Origin: Jeotgalicoccus halotolerans
Lineage (GTDB): Bacteria > Bacillota > Bacilli > Staphylococcales > Salinicoccaceae
NCBI RefSeq assembly: GCF_003387165.1
Contig: NZ_QUMW01000009.1
Coordinates: forward strand, 310,001-374,000
Direction of reading: 5' to 3'
DNA length: 64,000 bases
Every line of letters starts with the position of its first letter. Position 1 is the stretch's first letter. The position numbers and the translations under genes are program-made. This document shows, piece by piece, positions 23,998 through 33,396 of the stretch. The notes below the pieces were generated by a model, which worked only from the letters and a program-made list of their open reading frames with translations, was not told the DNA's origin and ran no database searches.

Positions 23998-24354
23998 ATG
24001 GCACCATTTATTAAAACGTATCATGATGATGACAAAATCCAGGAAGCAATTGAAATTCTAAAATCCAACAAGGTAGATACTAAAGACGTCTACGTTGTGA
24101 CCCACGATGATGATCGTACGAAGCGTATCGCAGACAACTCCGGTGCTAATACTATCGGTATGAGCGAACAAGGTGTTGCTGACGCTGTTAAAACTGCTTT
24201 CAAGAAAAAAGGCGATGAATTACGCAACAAATTACAAAACATCGGTTTTGATGAAAATCAGGCAAAACAATATGAGGCTGAGTTAGATAAAGGTGCCGTA
24301 CTTCTAATTGTCACTGAAGCGTATGGTGTAAACTTAGATACCCTTTTAGCTTAG
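23998..24354 (+). CDS. General stress protein, YflT/GsP17M-like
   Basis: 118 residues. The ATG at 23998 follows TTGGAGGG; a longer frame starting at 23818 overlaps the promoter and is rejected. The protein is a small soluble alpha/beta domain of the heat-induced stress protein YflT family: an N-terminal AIEILKSNKVDTKDVYVVTHDDDRTKRIAD, then a helical middle (VADAVKTAFKKKGDELRNKL) and a hydrophobic strand GAVLLIVTEAYG. Its molecular role is unknown. Control by sigma-B fits the family. Confidence 0.82.
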   Translation: MAPFIKTYHDDDKIQEAIEILKSNKVDTKDVYVVTHDDDRTKRIADNSGANTIGMSEQGVADAVKTAFKKKGDELRNKLQNIGFDENQAKQYEAELDKGAVLLIVTEAYGVNLDTLLA

Positions 24355-24422
24355 CAGAATATAAAATTTACAGCTGTGTCCCCCACTATGCCGGGCGACG
24401 CAGTTTTTTGTGCAGAAAAATT

Positions 24423-24463
24423 CCTCCGTTCTGAAATGTTTAATCAAAACGGAGGTTTATCAT
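24423..24463. terminator. Intrinsic terminator
   Basis: The stem CCTCCGTT / AACGGAGG has a 17-base loop. It lies just beyond the stop of the FMN reductase gene on the minus strand and downstream of the stress gene on the plus strand. Confidence 0.6.
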
Positions 24464-24465
24464 CC

Positions 24466-25011
24466 CTATTGATATCTTTTTATCAGTTCAACGAAAGCAT
24501 CTACAAATGTCTGCAGGAACTGAATCGTATCTTCATTAGTGATTTTATCATTTTCGTCGAGTAAATTCTGCGAGTTCGCAAGATAAACTTCCGGCTGCTG
24601 AACGACCGGCATGTTCAGGAAAACGAGGGATTGGCGTAAATGATGATTTGCACCGAAGCCGCTCAAATTACTGATCGACTGGCTGATAATCGCCGCCGGT
24701 TTCATATCCCACACACTTTCACCGTAAGGTCTCGAACCGGTATCGAGCGCATTTTTCAAGGCAGCTGACACGCTGCGGTTATGCTCGGGAGTAACAAATA
24801 AAATTGCATCCATTTCTCTGACTTGTTTGCGGAATGCTGTATATTCTTCGGGGCTGTCTTCATCGTAATCCTGGTTATATAATGGAAGGTTTGCGATGTC
24901 TATAAACTCCGGTTCATAGTCCGATGGGAATAAAGGAGCGACATTTTCAGCAATTTTTCTCGAAAAAGATTCTTTTCTCGTACTGCCGACAATAATACCA
25001 ACTTTAGCCAT
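24466..25011 (-). CDS. NADPH-dependent FMN reductase (azoreductase-like)
   Basis: 181 residues, flavodoxin-like fold. The phosphate-binding loop GIIVGSTRKESFSRKIAENV is at residues 5-24, and FVTPEHNRSVSAALKNALD is the characteristic flavin-contacting segment of the NAD(P)H-dependent FMN reductase/azobenzene reductase group. It is a cytosolic homodimer reducing quinones, azo dyes or free FMN; the natural substrate is uncertain. Monocistronic. Confidence 0.85.
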   Translation of the reverse strand: MAKVGIIVGSTRKESFSRKIAENVAPLFPSDYEPEFIDIANLPLYNQDYDEDSPEEYTAFRKQVREMDAILFVTPEHNRSVSAALKNALDTGSRPYGESVWDMKPAAIISQSISNLSGFGANHHLRQSLVFLNMPVVQQPEVYLANSQNLLDENDKITNEDTIQFLQTFVDAFVELIKRYQ

Positions 25012-25163
25012 ATTAAATCATCCTTTTCTTTACAAAATAATATTCCAGCGTCAGTTCAATAACAAGGTCTACATTATATTGCTTACCCTATTTTAAGGAT
25101 AGTATTCAGGATGAATGATGTGAATCCGGTCGGTATAACTTTGCATACCCCGCTGTACACCAC

Positions 25164-25190
25164 AAAAAGACACCGGCCGCGGCCGGTGTC
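25164..25190 (-). terminator. Intrinsic terminator
   Basis: The self-complementary stem GACACCGGCC-GC-GGCCGGTGTC precedes five T on the minus strand, after the small membrane protein gene. Confidence 0.8.
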
Positions 25191-25200
25191 AAAAATCATC

Positions 25201-25524
25201 TTATATTTCCTTTTTATGTTCTGCTTCGTCGATAGTTTCACCGGGTCCGTTCCGGAGTTCCTTAGCGCGGCGGCGGTTTCTCTTAACTACCCACATTGAC
25301 ATTGAAACTACGAATGACAGAACTGCTAAAAATGCTGCGTACCCAGCCAGCGGCTGCCATTCGAGGTTGTCGTAAAAGTTTGGCAGCACAAAAGCTGCGA
25401 TTCCCATAAAAACCAGCGTTAATACCGGCATAATAAAATATCTTTTCGTAAAAAATCCGACAGCCATTGATAAAATGATTACTGCTAAAATAGTATATAT
25501 ATAAAACTGTACATCATTGACCAT
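25201..25524 (-). CDS. Conserved hypothetical membrane protein
   Basis: 107 residues, ATG after GAGAGGTGAG. Three membrane helices (about residues 8-25, 29-49, 58-82) are followed by a basic then acidic cytoplasmic tail KRNRRRAKELRNGPGETIDEAEHKKEI. No domain is recognised. It lies alone, divergent from pepF. Confidence 0.65.
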   Translation of the reverse strand: MVNDVQFYIYTILAVIILSMAVGFFTKRYFIMPVLTLVFMGIAAFVLPNFYDNLEWQPLAGYAAFLAVLSFVVSMSMWVVKRNRRRAKELRNGPGETIDEAEHKKEI

Positions 25525-25658
25525 ATCCTCACCTCTCTATAAATTATTACCCATTTCTCTGAAGTTCACTCGCAGTTTCTAATGAATATACAATATTCAA
25601 AATCTTATGTATAATAAACTGTGTAACAAAGGGATAAAAAAACCAGGGAGATGATTTA

Positions 25659-27464
25659 ATGTCAGAGTTACAAAACAGACAGGATGTCGATGTCAATTAC
25701 ACATGGGATCTCAGTCCTTTATTTAAGGATGATAAAGCATGTGAGTCGGCGATTGATTCTGTTAAAGAAAAAATCGATTCTTTTGAATCGGAATTCCAGG
25801 GACAGATGGACGACGTCAGCTCTGCTGTTAGAGCAATTGACAGCTACCGTGATATTTTAGAGCAATTCGTCCTAATCAGTACATATTCGAACTTGCGATT
25901 ATCGGGAGACCGCGGAGATCAGCAGGCACAAAAACTTGGTGCACTGGTCGGCAATGCGGGTACTTCTTTAAGTTCGAAAACAAGCTTTTTACAAAGTGAG
26001 TTATTAGCAAAAGATGAATCTTTCTTGCATGATATCGCTAAAGAGAAAGAGGAATATACAGGCTTTATTGAAGATTTACTGCGCAATAAACCTTACCAGC
26101 TGGATCAGAAGGTAGAAAAAGCACTGGCTTCCTTCTCTTCTGTCTTTAACGGACCTTACGATTTATATCAGAAAACAAAACTGCTCGATATCGATTTCGG
26201 TACGTTTACTGCTGACGGCAAAGAGTATTCTTTATCGTATCTTGCATTTGAAGGCGTCCTTGAATCGAATCCGGACAAGGAAGTCCGCCGTGCTGCCTTT
26301 AAAAAGTTCTCGGAATCGCTGCGCCAGTACCAGCATACAACTGCAGGCACTTACGACATTCATTTAAAACAGGAGAAAGCGGAAGCTGACCTCCGCGGCT
26401 ACGATTCTGTATTTGACTACCTGCTCCACGGCCAAAAAGTTGACCGTGAGCTGTACGACCGTCAAATCGACGTAATTACCGAGGAACTCGCTCCGCATAT
26501 GAGACGGTACGCTAAACTTCTTCAAAAAGTCCACGGACTCGATAAAATGCGTTATGAAGATTTGAAGATTCCTTTAGACCCTGCGAGTGAGCCGGAAATC
26601 AGCGTGGAGGAATCGCGCAAATATATTTTAGATGCGCTTGGTATTATGGGTGAAGACTATACGGATATGATTAACCGCGCCTATGACGAACGCTGGATTG
26701 ATTTCGTTATTAATAAAGGGAAATCGACTGGTGCTTTCTGTTCGAGCCCTTACGGATCACATCCGTTTATCTTAATTTCATGGTCTTCTTTAATGGAAGA
26801 AGTTTTCGTTCTTGCCCATGAACTTGGCCACGCGGGGCATTTCTATAATGCCAACCGTGCGCAGAATATTTTTGATACGCGACCGTCGATGTACTTTATC
26901 GAAGCGCCGAGTACGATGAACGAAATGCTGATGGCTAACCATCTGCTGAAAAACTCGGAAGATCCGAAATTTAAACGCTGGGTAATCAGTTCAATTATTT
27001 CACGCACGTACTATCATAACTTTGTGACCCACCTGCTGGAAGCAGCTTACCAGCGCGAAGTGTACAAACGCGTGGATAACTACGAAACTGTAACTGCAGA
27101 ATCGCTGAATGAAATTAAACGCGGTGTGATTGAGAGATTCTGGGGTGACGATGTTGAAATTACTGAAGGTGCGGAACTGACTTGGATGAGACAGCCCCAC
27201 TACTACATGGGACTTTATCCGTATACGTATTCTGCAGGATTAACAATTGCGACGGAAATGTCGCAGCGTATTCTGAATGAGGGACAGACCGCAGTTGATG
27301 AATGGCTGAAAGTTTTAAAAACAGGCGGCAAAGAAACACCGGTTGAACTGGCGAAAATGGCAGGCATCGATATTACGACAGATGCTCCCTTGAAAAACAC
27401 AATTCAATACATCGGCGAACTGGTGGATGAACTGGAAACGCTGACGGAAGAAATAGAGGGATAA
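25659..27464 (+). CDS. pepF: Oligoendopeptidase F
   Basis: 601 residues, the usual length for the M3B family. Cytosolic zinc metallopeptidase that cuts peptides of roughly 7-17 residues. The zinc site is LAHELGHAGHF, with the third ligand in EAPSTMNEM downstream. The N-terminal helical lobe has the family opening (YTWDLSPLFKDD). The preceding SD is CAGGGAG. Monocistronic, ended by a short strong hairpin; tandem array B follows it. Confidence 0.93.
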   Translation: MSELQNRQDVDVNYTWDLSPLFKDDKACESAIDSVKEKIDSFESEFQGQMDDVSSAVRAIDSYRDILEQFVLISTYSNLRLSGDRGDQQAQKLGALVGNAGTSLSSKTSFLQSELLAKDESFLHDIAKEKEEYTGFIEDLLRNKPYQLDQKVEKALASFSSVFNGPYDLYQKTKLLDIDFGTFTADGKEYSLSYLAFEGVLESNPDKEVRRAAFKKFSESLRQYQHTTAGTYDIHLKQEKAEADLRGYDSVFDYLLHGQKVDRELYDRQIDVITEELAPHMRRYAKLLQKVHGLDKMRYEDLKIPLDPASEPEISVEESRKYILDALGIMGEDYTDMINRAYDERWIDFVINKGKSTGAFCSSPYGSHPFILISWSSLMEEVFVLAHELGHAGHFYNANRAQNIFDTRPSMYFIEAPSTMNEMLMANHLLKNSEDPKFKRWVISSIISRTYYHNFVTHLLEAAYQREVYKRVDNYETVTAESLNEIKRGVIERFWGDDVEITEGAELTWMRQPHYYMGLYPYTYSAGLTIATEMSQRILNEGQTAVDEWLKVLKTGGKETPVELAKMAGIDITTDAPLKNTIQYIGELVDELETLTEEIEG

Positions 27465-27479
27465 AACAGATTTAAATAG

Positions 27480-27508
27480 CGGAGGGACATGAGTCCCTCC
27501 GTTTTTGT
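27480..27508 (+). terminator. Intrinsic terminator of pepF
   Basis: The stem CGGAGGGAC / GTCCCTCCG with loop ATGA is followed by TTTTTG. Confidence 0.88.
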
Positions 27509-27545
27509 TTGTCTTTTTGAGGGTTCAAGTGATTTTTCTATATTA

Positions 27546-27737
27546 GTGCCAATGAGCGTTGCTCATAGTCACGTAGGAGCGTTTAAGTGCCAATGAGCGT
27601 TGCTCATAGTCACGTAGGAGCGTTTAAGTGCCAATGAAGGTCGCTCATAGTCACGTAGGAGCGTTTAAGTGCCAATGAAGGTCGCTCATAGTCACATAGA
27701 AGCGTTTAAGTGCCAATGAAGGTCGCTCATAGTCACG
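27546..27737. repeat. Tandem array B: 41-bp units with internal dyad
   Basis: Five copies (the last partial) start at 27546, 27587, 27628, 27669 and 27710, an exact 41-bp period. Copies 1-2 contain the dyad ATGAGCGTTGCTCAT; copies 3-5 read ATGAAGGTCGCTCAT, keeping only the outer ATGA/TCAT pairing. The array lies between the 3' ends of convergent pepF and cvfB, each with its own terminator outside the array. Confidence 0.92.
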
Positions 27738-27763
27738 CAAAAGCCCCAAAAGCCCAAAAAACC

Positions 27764-27793
27764 AAAAAAACGGAATCCCTCCCAGGGGTTCCG
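27764..27793 (-). terminator. Intrinsic terminator of cvfB
   Basis: The stem CGGAATCCCT / AGGGGTTCCG is followed on the minus strand by seven T. Confidence 0.85.
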
Positions 27794-27804
27794 TCAATAC
27801 AAGC

Positions 27805-28677
27805 TTATTTCTTCAAATGAGTTGCGCCGTTTACAAATTCGATCTTGCCTTCTTTTAAAAGTCCGCCTAAAGCGCGTTTAAACTGACCTTTCGACAAGTT
27901 AAATGCGGCTTTGATGTCTTCTGGTGAACTTTTGTCCGTAAATTCCATCATGTCGCCGTGCATCTCCATATATTCTAAAATTCGTTCGCCGTCCGTGCCT
28001 AAGCGTTTGTAGGCTTTCTCCAAAAAGGAGCCGTTAACTTCGCCCTTGTCGTTGATGCCGATTACGCGGAAGTTTACTTCCTGGCCGAGGCGCGGTTCTT
28101 GTTCGCGTTCTGTCTCGTGGACAAATACTTTATAGCCTTCTTCGGATAAAATAAATGTGCCGACGCGGAGCAGACGGTAAGGACGCCCAGTCAGCCATTT
28201 GTTGCCGAGTGTTTCGTAGTCTTCTTTTTTCAGCGGCTGGAATTTTTCATCCACCTCTGTTTCTGTAATTAAGCGCCCGAACAGCTGATCATCTGCCTCG
28301 ACGCGAATCGTTGCATAGACCATATCGCCGACCTGCGGCCATACTTCTTTCTTCCGCGGCAGATCGATCCACGGAATTAAAATTTCGCGCGGTGAGCCGA
28401 TGTCGAGATAAGCACCGTCGCGGTTAACTTCACTGACTCGGGCATAGCCGAATTTAGTCGCGGTAATGCTCGGCAGATTCGGTGTCGCAAACAGTTCACC
28501 CGAGCGGTTCGGGTAAATAAAAACGAGGACTTCTTCATCGATGTCGTAGTCTTTATCCCCTTCGATTTCCGAACGGTTCATACGGATATACTTTTCGTCT
28601 TCTGTAACGAGAGTGTACGTCGAACCCTCTTTTTTAATCACTTTTAAAAATTGTGTAGTACCTGAAATTTTTGTCAT
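27805..28677 (-). CDS. cvfB: Conserved virulence factor B family RNA-binding protein
   Basis: 290 residues. CvfB proteins contain several S1-type OB domains and a C-terminal winged helix and bind RNA; in Staphylococcus aureus the protein influences virulence gene expression. Visible here are S1-like strands such as KFGYARVSEVNRDGAYLDIGSPREILIPWIDL and VGDMVYATIRVEADDQLFGRLI, then a winged-helix tail (ILEYMEMHGDMMEFTDKS, FNLSKGQFKRALGGLLKEGK). Length and order fit the family. Confidence 0.88.
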   Translation of the reverse strand: MTKISGTTQFLKVIKKEGSTYTLVTEDEKYIRMNRSEIEGDKDYDIDEEVLVFIYPNRSGELFATPNLPSITATKFGYARVSEVNRDGAYLDIGSPREILIPWIDLPRKKEVWPQVGDMVYATIRVEADDQLFGRLITETEVDEKFQPLKKEDYETLGNKWLTGRPYRLLRVGTFILSEEGYKVFVHETEREQEPRLGQEVNFRVIGINDKGEVNGSFLEKAYKRLGTDGERILEYMEMHGDMMEFTDKSSPEDIKAAFNLSKGQFKRALGGLLKEGKIEFVNGATHLKK

Positions 28678-28790
28678 ATAGACTCCTCATTAATATTGTT
28701 TCTATTGTGTATTATTCATTTATCGGTTAATGTTTAATATTGTGGTTTTTAAATAGTAAGCATACGGATGAACATACTGATATATTTAAA

Positions 28791-28812
28791 TAATACCATA
28801 TTTATGGTATTA
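28791..28812. promoter_or_regulatory. Perfect palindrome upstream of the ABC-F gene
   Basis: Two 10-bp arms, TAATACCATA and TATGGTATTA, are separated by TT. It sits 53 bases before the ABC-F start, in the 5' leader or promoter. There is no T-run, so it is not a terminator; it may be an operator or a leader hairpin. Confidence 0.5.
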
Positions 28813-28864
28813 TCGCTTATGAATGTAAACTAAAACGATTGTTTTAATATAAAGGAGAATGCAC

Positions 28865-30466
28865 ATGCTGCAAGTTAGCGACGTGAGTCTGAGATTTGGA
28901 GACAGAAAATTATTTGAAGATGTAAATATTAAATTCACCCCGGGAAACTGCTACGGTTTAATCGGTGCGAACGGTGCCGGGAAATCTACTTTCCTAAAAG
29001 TCCTGACAGGTGAAGTTGACTCGGACGGCCACGTTATTTTAGGAGCGGACGAGCGTATGGCTTTCCTCCGCCAGGATCACTTCGGCTACGAAGATACGCG
29101 CGTACTCGATATGGTAATGATGGGTCACGAAAAATTATGGTCTATTATGAACGAAAAAAATGAAATCTACATGAAACCGGATTTCTCAGATGAAGACGGC
29201 ATCAGAGCTGCAGAGCTCGAAGGCGAATACGGCGAAATGGGCGGCTGGACTGCTGAAAGTGACGCTGAAACACTCCTTCACGGTCTTGGTATTCCCCATG
29301 AGCTGGTCGATAAAACAATGGGTGAAATCGACAACACGGCAAAAGTTAAAGTCCTGCTTGCACAGAGCCTGTTCGGCAACCCGGACGTGCTGCTCCTGGA
29401 TGAGCCGACCAACGGTCTCGATATCGAAGCGGTACAGTGGCTGGAAGAATTCCTCATTAACTTTGAGAACACAGTGATTGTTGTATCCCACGACAGACAC
29501 TTCCTGAACAACGTATGTACGCACATTGCGGACCTCGACTTCGGAAAGATTCAGGTCTACGTCGGAAACTATGACTTCTGGTATCAGTCAAGCCAGATGG
29601 CACTGCAGATGTCTCAGGATCAAAATAAGAAAAAAGAAGAAAAGATTAAAGAGCTGAAAGACTTCGTTGCACGTTTCAGTGCCAACGCTTCAAAATCCAA
29701 ACAGGCAACTAGCCGTAAAAAGATGCTCGAGAAAATTGAGCTTGAAGATATTAAGCCGTCATCACGCCGTTATCCTTTCGTCGGCTTTACAGCTGAAAGA
29801 GAAATCGGCAACGAGCTGTTAACAGTCAGAAATCTGACGCATTCAATCGACGGAGAAACGGTACTTGATAATTTAACGTTCACGCTCTCTCCTGACGATA
29901 AAGTTATTTTAACAGGCGGTTCTGAACTGCAGCGCACTACCCTGCTCCGCATTCTTGCTGGTGAAATTACGCCGGATTCAGGAGACGTCAACTGGGGTGT
30001 TACAACTTCACAGAGCTACTTCCCGAAAGATAACTCGGAGTACTTTGAAGGCGTTGATTTAAGCCTGGTTGAATGGCTGCGCCAGTACGCTCCGCCTGAA
30101 GAACAGACAGAAACCTTCCTCCGCGGATTCTTAGGAAGAATGCTGTTCAGCGGTGAAGAAGCGAAGAAAAAAGCAAGCGTCCTCTCAGGTGGAGAGAAAG
30201 TCCGTGCGATGCTCAGTAAAATGATGCTGTCACAGGCGAACGTCCTCTTAATGGATGAGCCGACGAACCACCTTGACTTAGAGAGTATTACTGCAGTCAA
30301 CGACGGACTGAAGAAATTTAAAGGATCAATTATCTTCACTTCACATGACCTGGAGTTTATCAATACAATTTCAAACACAGTGCTCGATATCAGCAGCAAC
30401 ACAGCACTTGTGAAGGAAATCGGTTATGAAGATTACCTTATTGAAAAAGGAATTATAAAGAATTAG
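28865..30466 (+). CDS. ABC-F family ATPase (YkpA/YbiT-like)
   Basis: 533 residues from ATG 28865, seven bases after AAGGAG (the ATG at 28859 is too close). Two ABC ATPase domains without membrane segments are joined by a basic linker (about residues 245-290). ABC-F proteins act on the ribosome, as translation factors or drug protectors. NBD1 has an intact P-loop GANGAGKST and DEPTNGLD, but its signature region reads MGEIDNTAKVKVLLAQ rather than LSGGE. NBD2 has a good signature SVLSGGEKVRA and DEPTNHLD, but its P-loop is TGGSELQRTTLL, with GK replaced by QR. Probably housekeeping rather than antibiotic resistance (inference). Confidence 0.85.
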   Translation: MLQVSDVSLRFGDRKLFEDVNIKFTPGNCYGLIGANGAGKSTFLKVLTGEVDSDGHVILGADERMAFLRQDHFGYEDTRVLDMVMMGHEKLWSIMNEKNEIYMKPDFSDEDGIRAAELEGEYGEMGGWTAESDAETLLHGLGIPHELVDKTMGEIDNTAKVKVLLAQSLFGNPDVLLLDEPTNGLDIEAVQWLEEFLINFENTVIVVSHDRHFLNNVCTHIADLDFGKIQVYVGNYDFWYQSSQMALQMSQDQNKKKEEKIKELKDFVARFSANASKSKQATSRKKMLEKIELEDIKPSSRRYPFVGFTAEREIGNELLTVRNLTHSIDGETVLDNLTFTLSPDDKVILTGGSELQRTTLLRILAGEITPDSGDVNWGVTTSQSYFPKDNSEYFEGVDLSLVEWLRQYAPPEEQTETFLRGFLGRMLFSGEEAKKKASVLSGGEKVRAMLSKMMLSQANVLLMDEPTNHLDLESITAVNDGLKKFKGSIIFTSHDLEFINTISNTVLDISSNTALVKEIGYEDYLIEKGIIKN

Positions 30467-30476
30467 AAATTATCTG

Positions 30477-30505
30477 TTTACTTTGAATACTTTGTTATGT
30501 ATAAT
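30477..30505 (+). promoter_or_regulatory. Promoter of the lysine operon
   Basis: TTTACT (30477-30482) and TATAAT (30500-30505) are separated by 17 bases, just upstream of the riboswitch. Confidence 0.7.
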
Positions 30506-30524
30506 GACATTCAACATCAAAAAC

Positions 30525-30706
30525 TGAATAGAACGGATGAGGCGCATCAATCAATAGTACTCATATACTTAACTTCTGCAAAGTGTATATGACGAAAGGG
30601 TGAGATGCCGAAATAGTTAGCGGTGCAGCCGTTAGCTTTTGGATCCAGTGGTTAAGAGCTATGGATTTGTCATTATTTGTTATGAATAATGGAGGGCATC
30701 GCTTGT
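30525..30706 (+). ncRNA. Lysine riboswitch (L box)
   Basis: Conserved L-box pieces appear in order: GAGGCGCATCA, AATAGTA, GAAAGGGTGAGATGCCGAA, a GGTGCAGCC segment, and the closing GGAGGGCATC. Known lysine riboswitches bind lysine in a five-helix junction and favour a terminator. A hairpin at 30717 fits that role, so excess lysine should switch off the operon before asd. Recognition is by motif and context. Confidence 0.93.
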
Positions 30707-30716
30707 ATATAAATTT

Positions 30717-30749
30717 AAAACAAGTCCGGTACCCGGGCTTGTTTTTTTA
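30717..30749 (+). terminator. Riboswitch-controlled terminator
   Basis: The stem ACAAGTCCGG / CCGGGCTTGT with a TAC loop and seven T lies between the L box and the asd ribosome site. Confidence 0.9.
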
Positions 30750-30793
30750 TTTATAAATTTTTATTCAGATAAACTTTTAGGAGGCTGTATTTT

Positions 30794-31771
30794 ATGAAAC
30801 TCGCAATTGTCGGTGCAACAGGTGTCGTCGGTACAAAAATGCTCGAAATGGTTGAACAGTATAAAATTCCTTATAGCGAACTGGTACTCTTCTCTTCCAA
30901 ACGTTCCAGCGGCAAGGAACTTGAGGTGAATGGTGAAACATTTACAGTTCAGGAATTAACTGAAGACAGAACGAAAGACGGTTTTGATTATGTAATTATG
31001 AGTGCCGGCGGTTCAACGAGTGAAAAGTTCGCCCCGCTCTTTGAAGAAGCCGGTGCAATTGTTATCGACAATTCAAGTTTCTTTAGAATGCATGAAGATA
31101 TCGATTTAATCGTTCCGGAAATTAATACACCATCATTAAACCGTAAAATTATCGCGAACCCGAACTGTTCAACAATCCAGTCGGTCATCGCTTTAAAACC
31201 TCTATACGATAAATTTGGCGTAAAACGCGTACACTACGCAACATATCAGTCAGTTTCAGGTTCGGGTGCAGGCGGTATCAGAGACCTCGAAGAAGGCGCG
31301 AAAGGTGCTGAGCCGACGACATATCCGAAGCCTATTTACAATAACGTGATTCCGCAAATCGATGTCTTTTTAGATGACGGCTATACGAAAGAAGAAGTCA
31401 AAATGATTGATGAAACGAAGAAAATTCTCGGAGATGATCAAATTGCGGTGACGGCAACATGTGTCAGAGTGCCGGTTATCTCAAGCCACAGCGTACAAAT
31501 TAACGTCACGCTTAACCAGGATGCGACAGAAGAAGAAGTCAGGGACGCGTTCCGCAATATTCCTCACATCGTCCTGATGGATCATCCTGCTGAAGGTGTT
31601 TATCCTACTCCGTATGAAGCGACAGATGAGAACGAAATTTACGTCGGCCGTATCCGCAAGGATCCGACGCTCGAAAACACTTTCCACGTATGGTGTGTCG
31701 GGGACAACATTCTTAAAGGCGCAGCGCAGAATACAGTGCAGATTCTAAAATCATTAATAGATAATAAATAA
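30794..31771 (+). CDS. asd: Aspartate-semialdehyde dehydrogenase
   Basis: 325 residues, ATG after AGGAGG. It converts aspartyl phosphate to aspartate semialdehyde with NADPH, the branch-point step to lysine, threonine and methionine. The N-terminal GATGVVGTKM binds NADP. The catalytic cysteine is in NPNCSTIQSV, and TYQSVSGSGAGG and RVPVISSHSVQINVTL are conserved substrate-side segments. First gene of the lysine operon. Aspartokinase (lysC), which precedes asd in Staphylococcus, is not in this window's operon. Confidence 0.95.
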   Translation: MKLAIVGATGVVGTKMLEMVEQYKIPYSELVLFSSKRSSGKELEVNGETFTVQELTEDRTKDGFDYVIMSAGGSTSEKFAPLFEEAGAIVIDNSSFFRMHEDIDLIVPEINTPSLNRKIIANPNCSTIQSVIALKPLYDKFGVKRVHYATYQSVSGSGAGGIRDLEEGAKGAEPTTYPKPIYNNVIPQIDVFLDDGYTKEEVKMIDETKKILGDDQIAVTATCVRVPVISSHSVQINVTLNQDATEEEVRDAFRNIPHIVLMDHPAEGVYPTPYEATDENEIYVGRIRKDPTLENTFHVWCVGDNILKGAAQNTVQILKSLIDNK

Positions 31772-31784
31772 GGAGCGGATATAT

Positions 31785-32672
31785 ATGAGTCCGATTTTTG
31801 AAGGTATCGGAGTGGCGATGGCCACGCCGTTTAGAAATAATGAAGTAGACTACGATGCGTTCAGAAACCATATTGAATATTTAATCGACAATAATGCACA
31901 AAGTTTAATTATTAACGGCACGACCGGCGAATCCCCTACTTTATCAGCAGAAGAAATTAAAGAACTACTCCGTGTCGGCGTTGAAACTGCTGGGGGCCGG
32001 GTTCCGGTAATTGCAGGCACAGGCACGAACTCAACTCGGCAGTCAATTGAATTATCGGTGTTCGCTGAAGAAACGGGTGCTGACGGTGTTATGCTGATTA
32101 CGCCCTACTACAATAAAAGTAACCAGCGCGGTCTGATTGCACACTTTACAGCGATTGCAGACAGTATTAATATTCCGATTGTTTTATATAATGTGCCGTC
32201 CCGTACAAATATGTCCATCGACCCTGAAACAGTATTAGAATTAAGCAGACACAAAAATATCGTCGCTCTGAAAGATGCGGCCGGCGATTTAAACTATACA
32301 ATTAATGTATTAAACCTTGTAGATTCTGAATTTTCATTATACAGCGGGAACGATGATAATCTGCCGGACTTTACAGCACTTGGCGGCAAAGGATTAATTT
32401 CAGTAGTCGGCAACGTCATTCCGGGTGAGATGCAGGAAGTATATGAAGGTATGAAAAATGGCGAGTCATCAGCAAGACAGCGATTCTCATCACTGATGCC
32501 TGTCATCAGTTCTGTACAGATTGATGTTAATCCGATTCCGGTCAAAGCACTAACTGCAGAGCTCGGCTTTGGTGAATACGAGCTTCGACTGCCGCTCTTG
32601 CCGCTGGAAGAAGATGCGAGACAATCTATTGTTGAAGCCTTCAACGAATTCAGAAAAGGTGTGAGAGTATGA
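31785..32672 (+). CDS. dapA: 4-hydroxy-tetrahydrodipicolinate synthase
   Basis: 295 residues, 13 bases after asd with SD AAGGAGCGG. It condenses pyruvate and aspartate semialdehyde. A TIM barrel with the active-site lysine in VALKDAAGD, the catalytic tyrosine in LYNVPSRTN, and the GTTGESPTL threonine motif. Its stop overlaps the dapB start (ATGA), indicating translational coupling. Confidence 0.95.
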   Translation: MSPIFEGIGVAMATPFRNNEVDYDAFRNHIEYLIDNNAQSLIINGTTGESPTLSAEEIKELLRVGVETAGGRVPVIAGTGTNSTRQSIELSVFAEETGADGVMLITPYYNKSNQRGLIAHFTAIADSINIPIVLYNVPSRTNMSIDPETVLELSRHKNIVALKDAAGDLNYTINVLNLVDSEFSLYSGNDDNLPDFTALGGKGLISVVGNVIPGEMQEVYEGMKNGESSARQRFSSLMPVISSVQIDVNPIPVKALTAELGFGEYELRLPLLPLEEDARQSIVEAFNEFRKGVRV

Positions 32673-33382
32673 GAATACTCTTAATCGGCTACGGGACGAT
32701 GAATAAAATCGTTGCCCGTCTCGCAGTGGAAAAAGGTCATGAAATTGTAGGAGTCATTTCATCCGGCACAACAGACTACCCAGCATATACAAATATCGAT
32801 GATGCGGGCGCAGAGGTCGCGATCGATTTCTCGAATCCCGAACGCATTCTGCCTCTCATTGAAAAACCTTTCACCACTCCCCTCGTTGTGGCAACGACAG
32901 GGAAAAAAGAAGAAATTGTAGCAGCATTGAAAAAACGTGCGGCATCAGCTCCGATATTTTTCAACGCCAATATGAGTTACGGTGTACACGTTTTAAATAA
33001 CCTGCTCCGTGAAGCACTGAAACAGCTCGACGGCTTTGATCTTGAACTCGTTGAACGCCATCATAAGCACAAAGTCGACGCCCCGAGCGGTACGCTCGTT
33101 AAACTCCTTGATACGGCACTTGACGTTAGACAGGGCAGCTATCCTGTTTATGACCGATCAGAAGCGAATGAAGAGCGGTCAGATGATGAAATCGGCGTCA
33201 GCGCTATACGCGGCGGCACAATTGTCGGCGAACACGATGCAATCTTTGCAGGACACGATGAAGTTATCGAACTGAAACATATAGCACAATCGAAAGATAT
33301 ATTTGCAAACGGTGCAATTGGCGCCGCAGAAAGTCTTATACACAAAGAAAACGGATTTTACGACTATAACAACATATTTTAA
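32669..33382 (+). CDS. dapB: 4-hydroxy-tetrahydrodipicolinate reductase
   Basis: 237 residues, start overlapping dapA by four bases. It reduces the DapA product with NAD(P)H. The N-terminal Rossmann loop reads [15 protein letters not shown], shorter than the usual GAxGRMG version and typical of staphylococcal DapB. The catalytic [17 protein letters not shown] holds the paired histidines and lysine. Cytosolic tetramer in the family. Confidence 0.94.
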   Translation: MRILLIGYGTMNKIVARLAVEKGHEIVGVISSGTTDYPAYTNIDDAGAEVAIDFSNPERILPLIEKPFTTPLVVATTGKKEEIVAALKKRAASAPIFFNANMSYGVHVLNNLLREALKQLDGFDLELVERHHKHKVDAPSGTLVKLLDTALDVRQGSYPVYDRSEANEERSDDEIGVSAIRGGTIVGEHDAIFAGHDEVIELKHIAQSKDIFANGAIGAAESLIHKENGFYDYNNIF

Positions 33383-33396
33383 GGAGTTTTTACACA

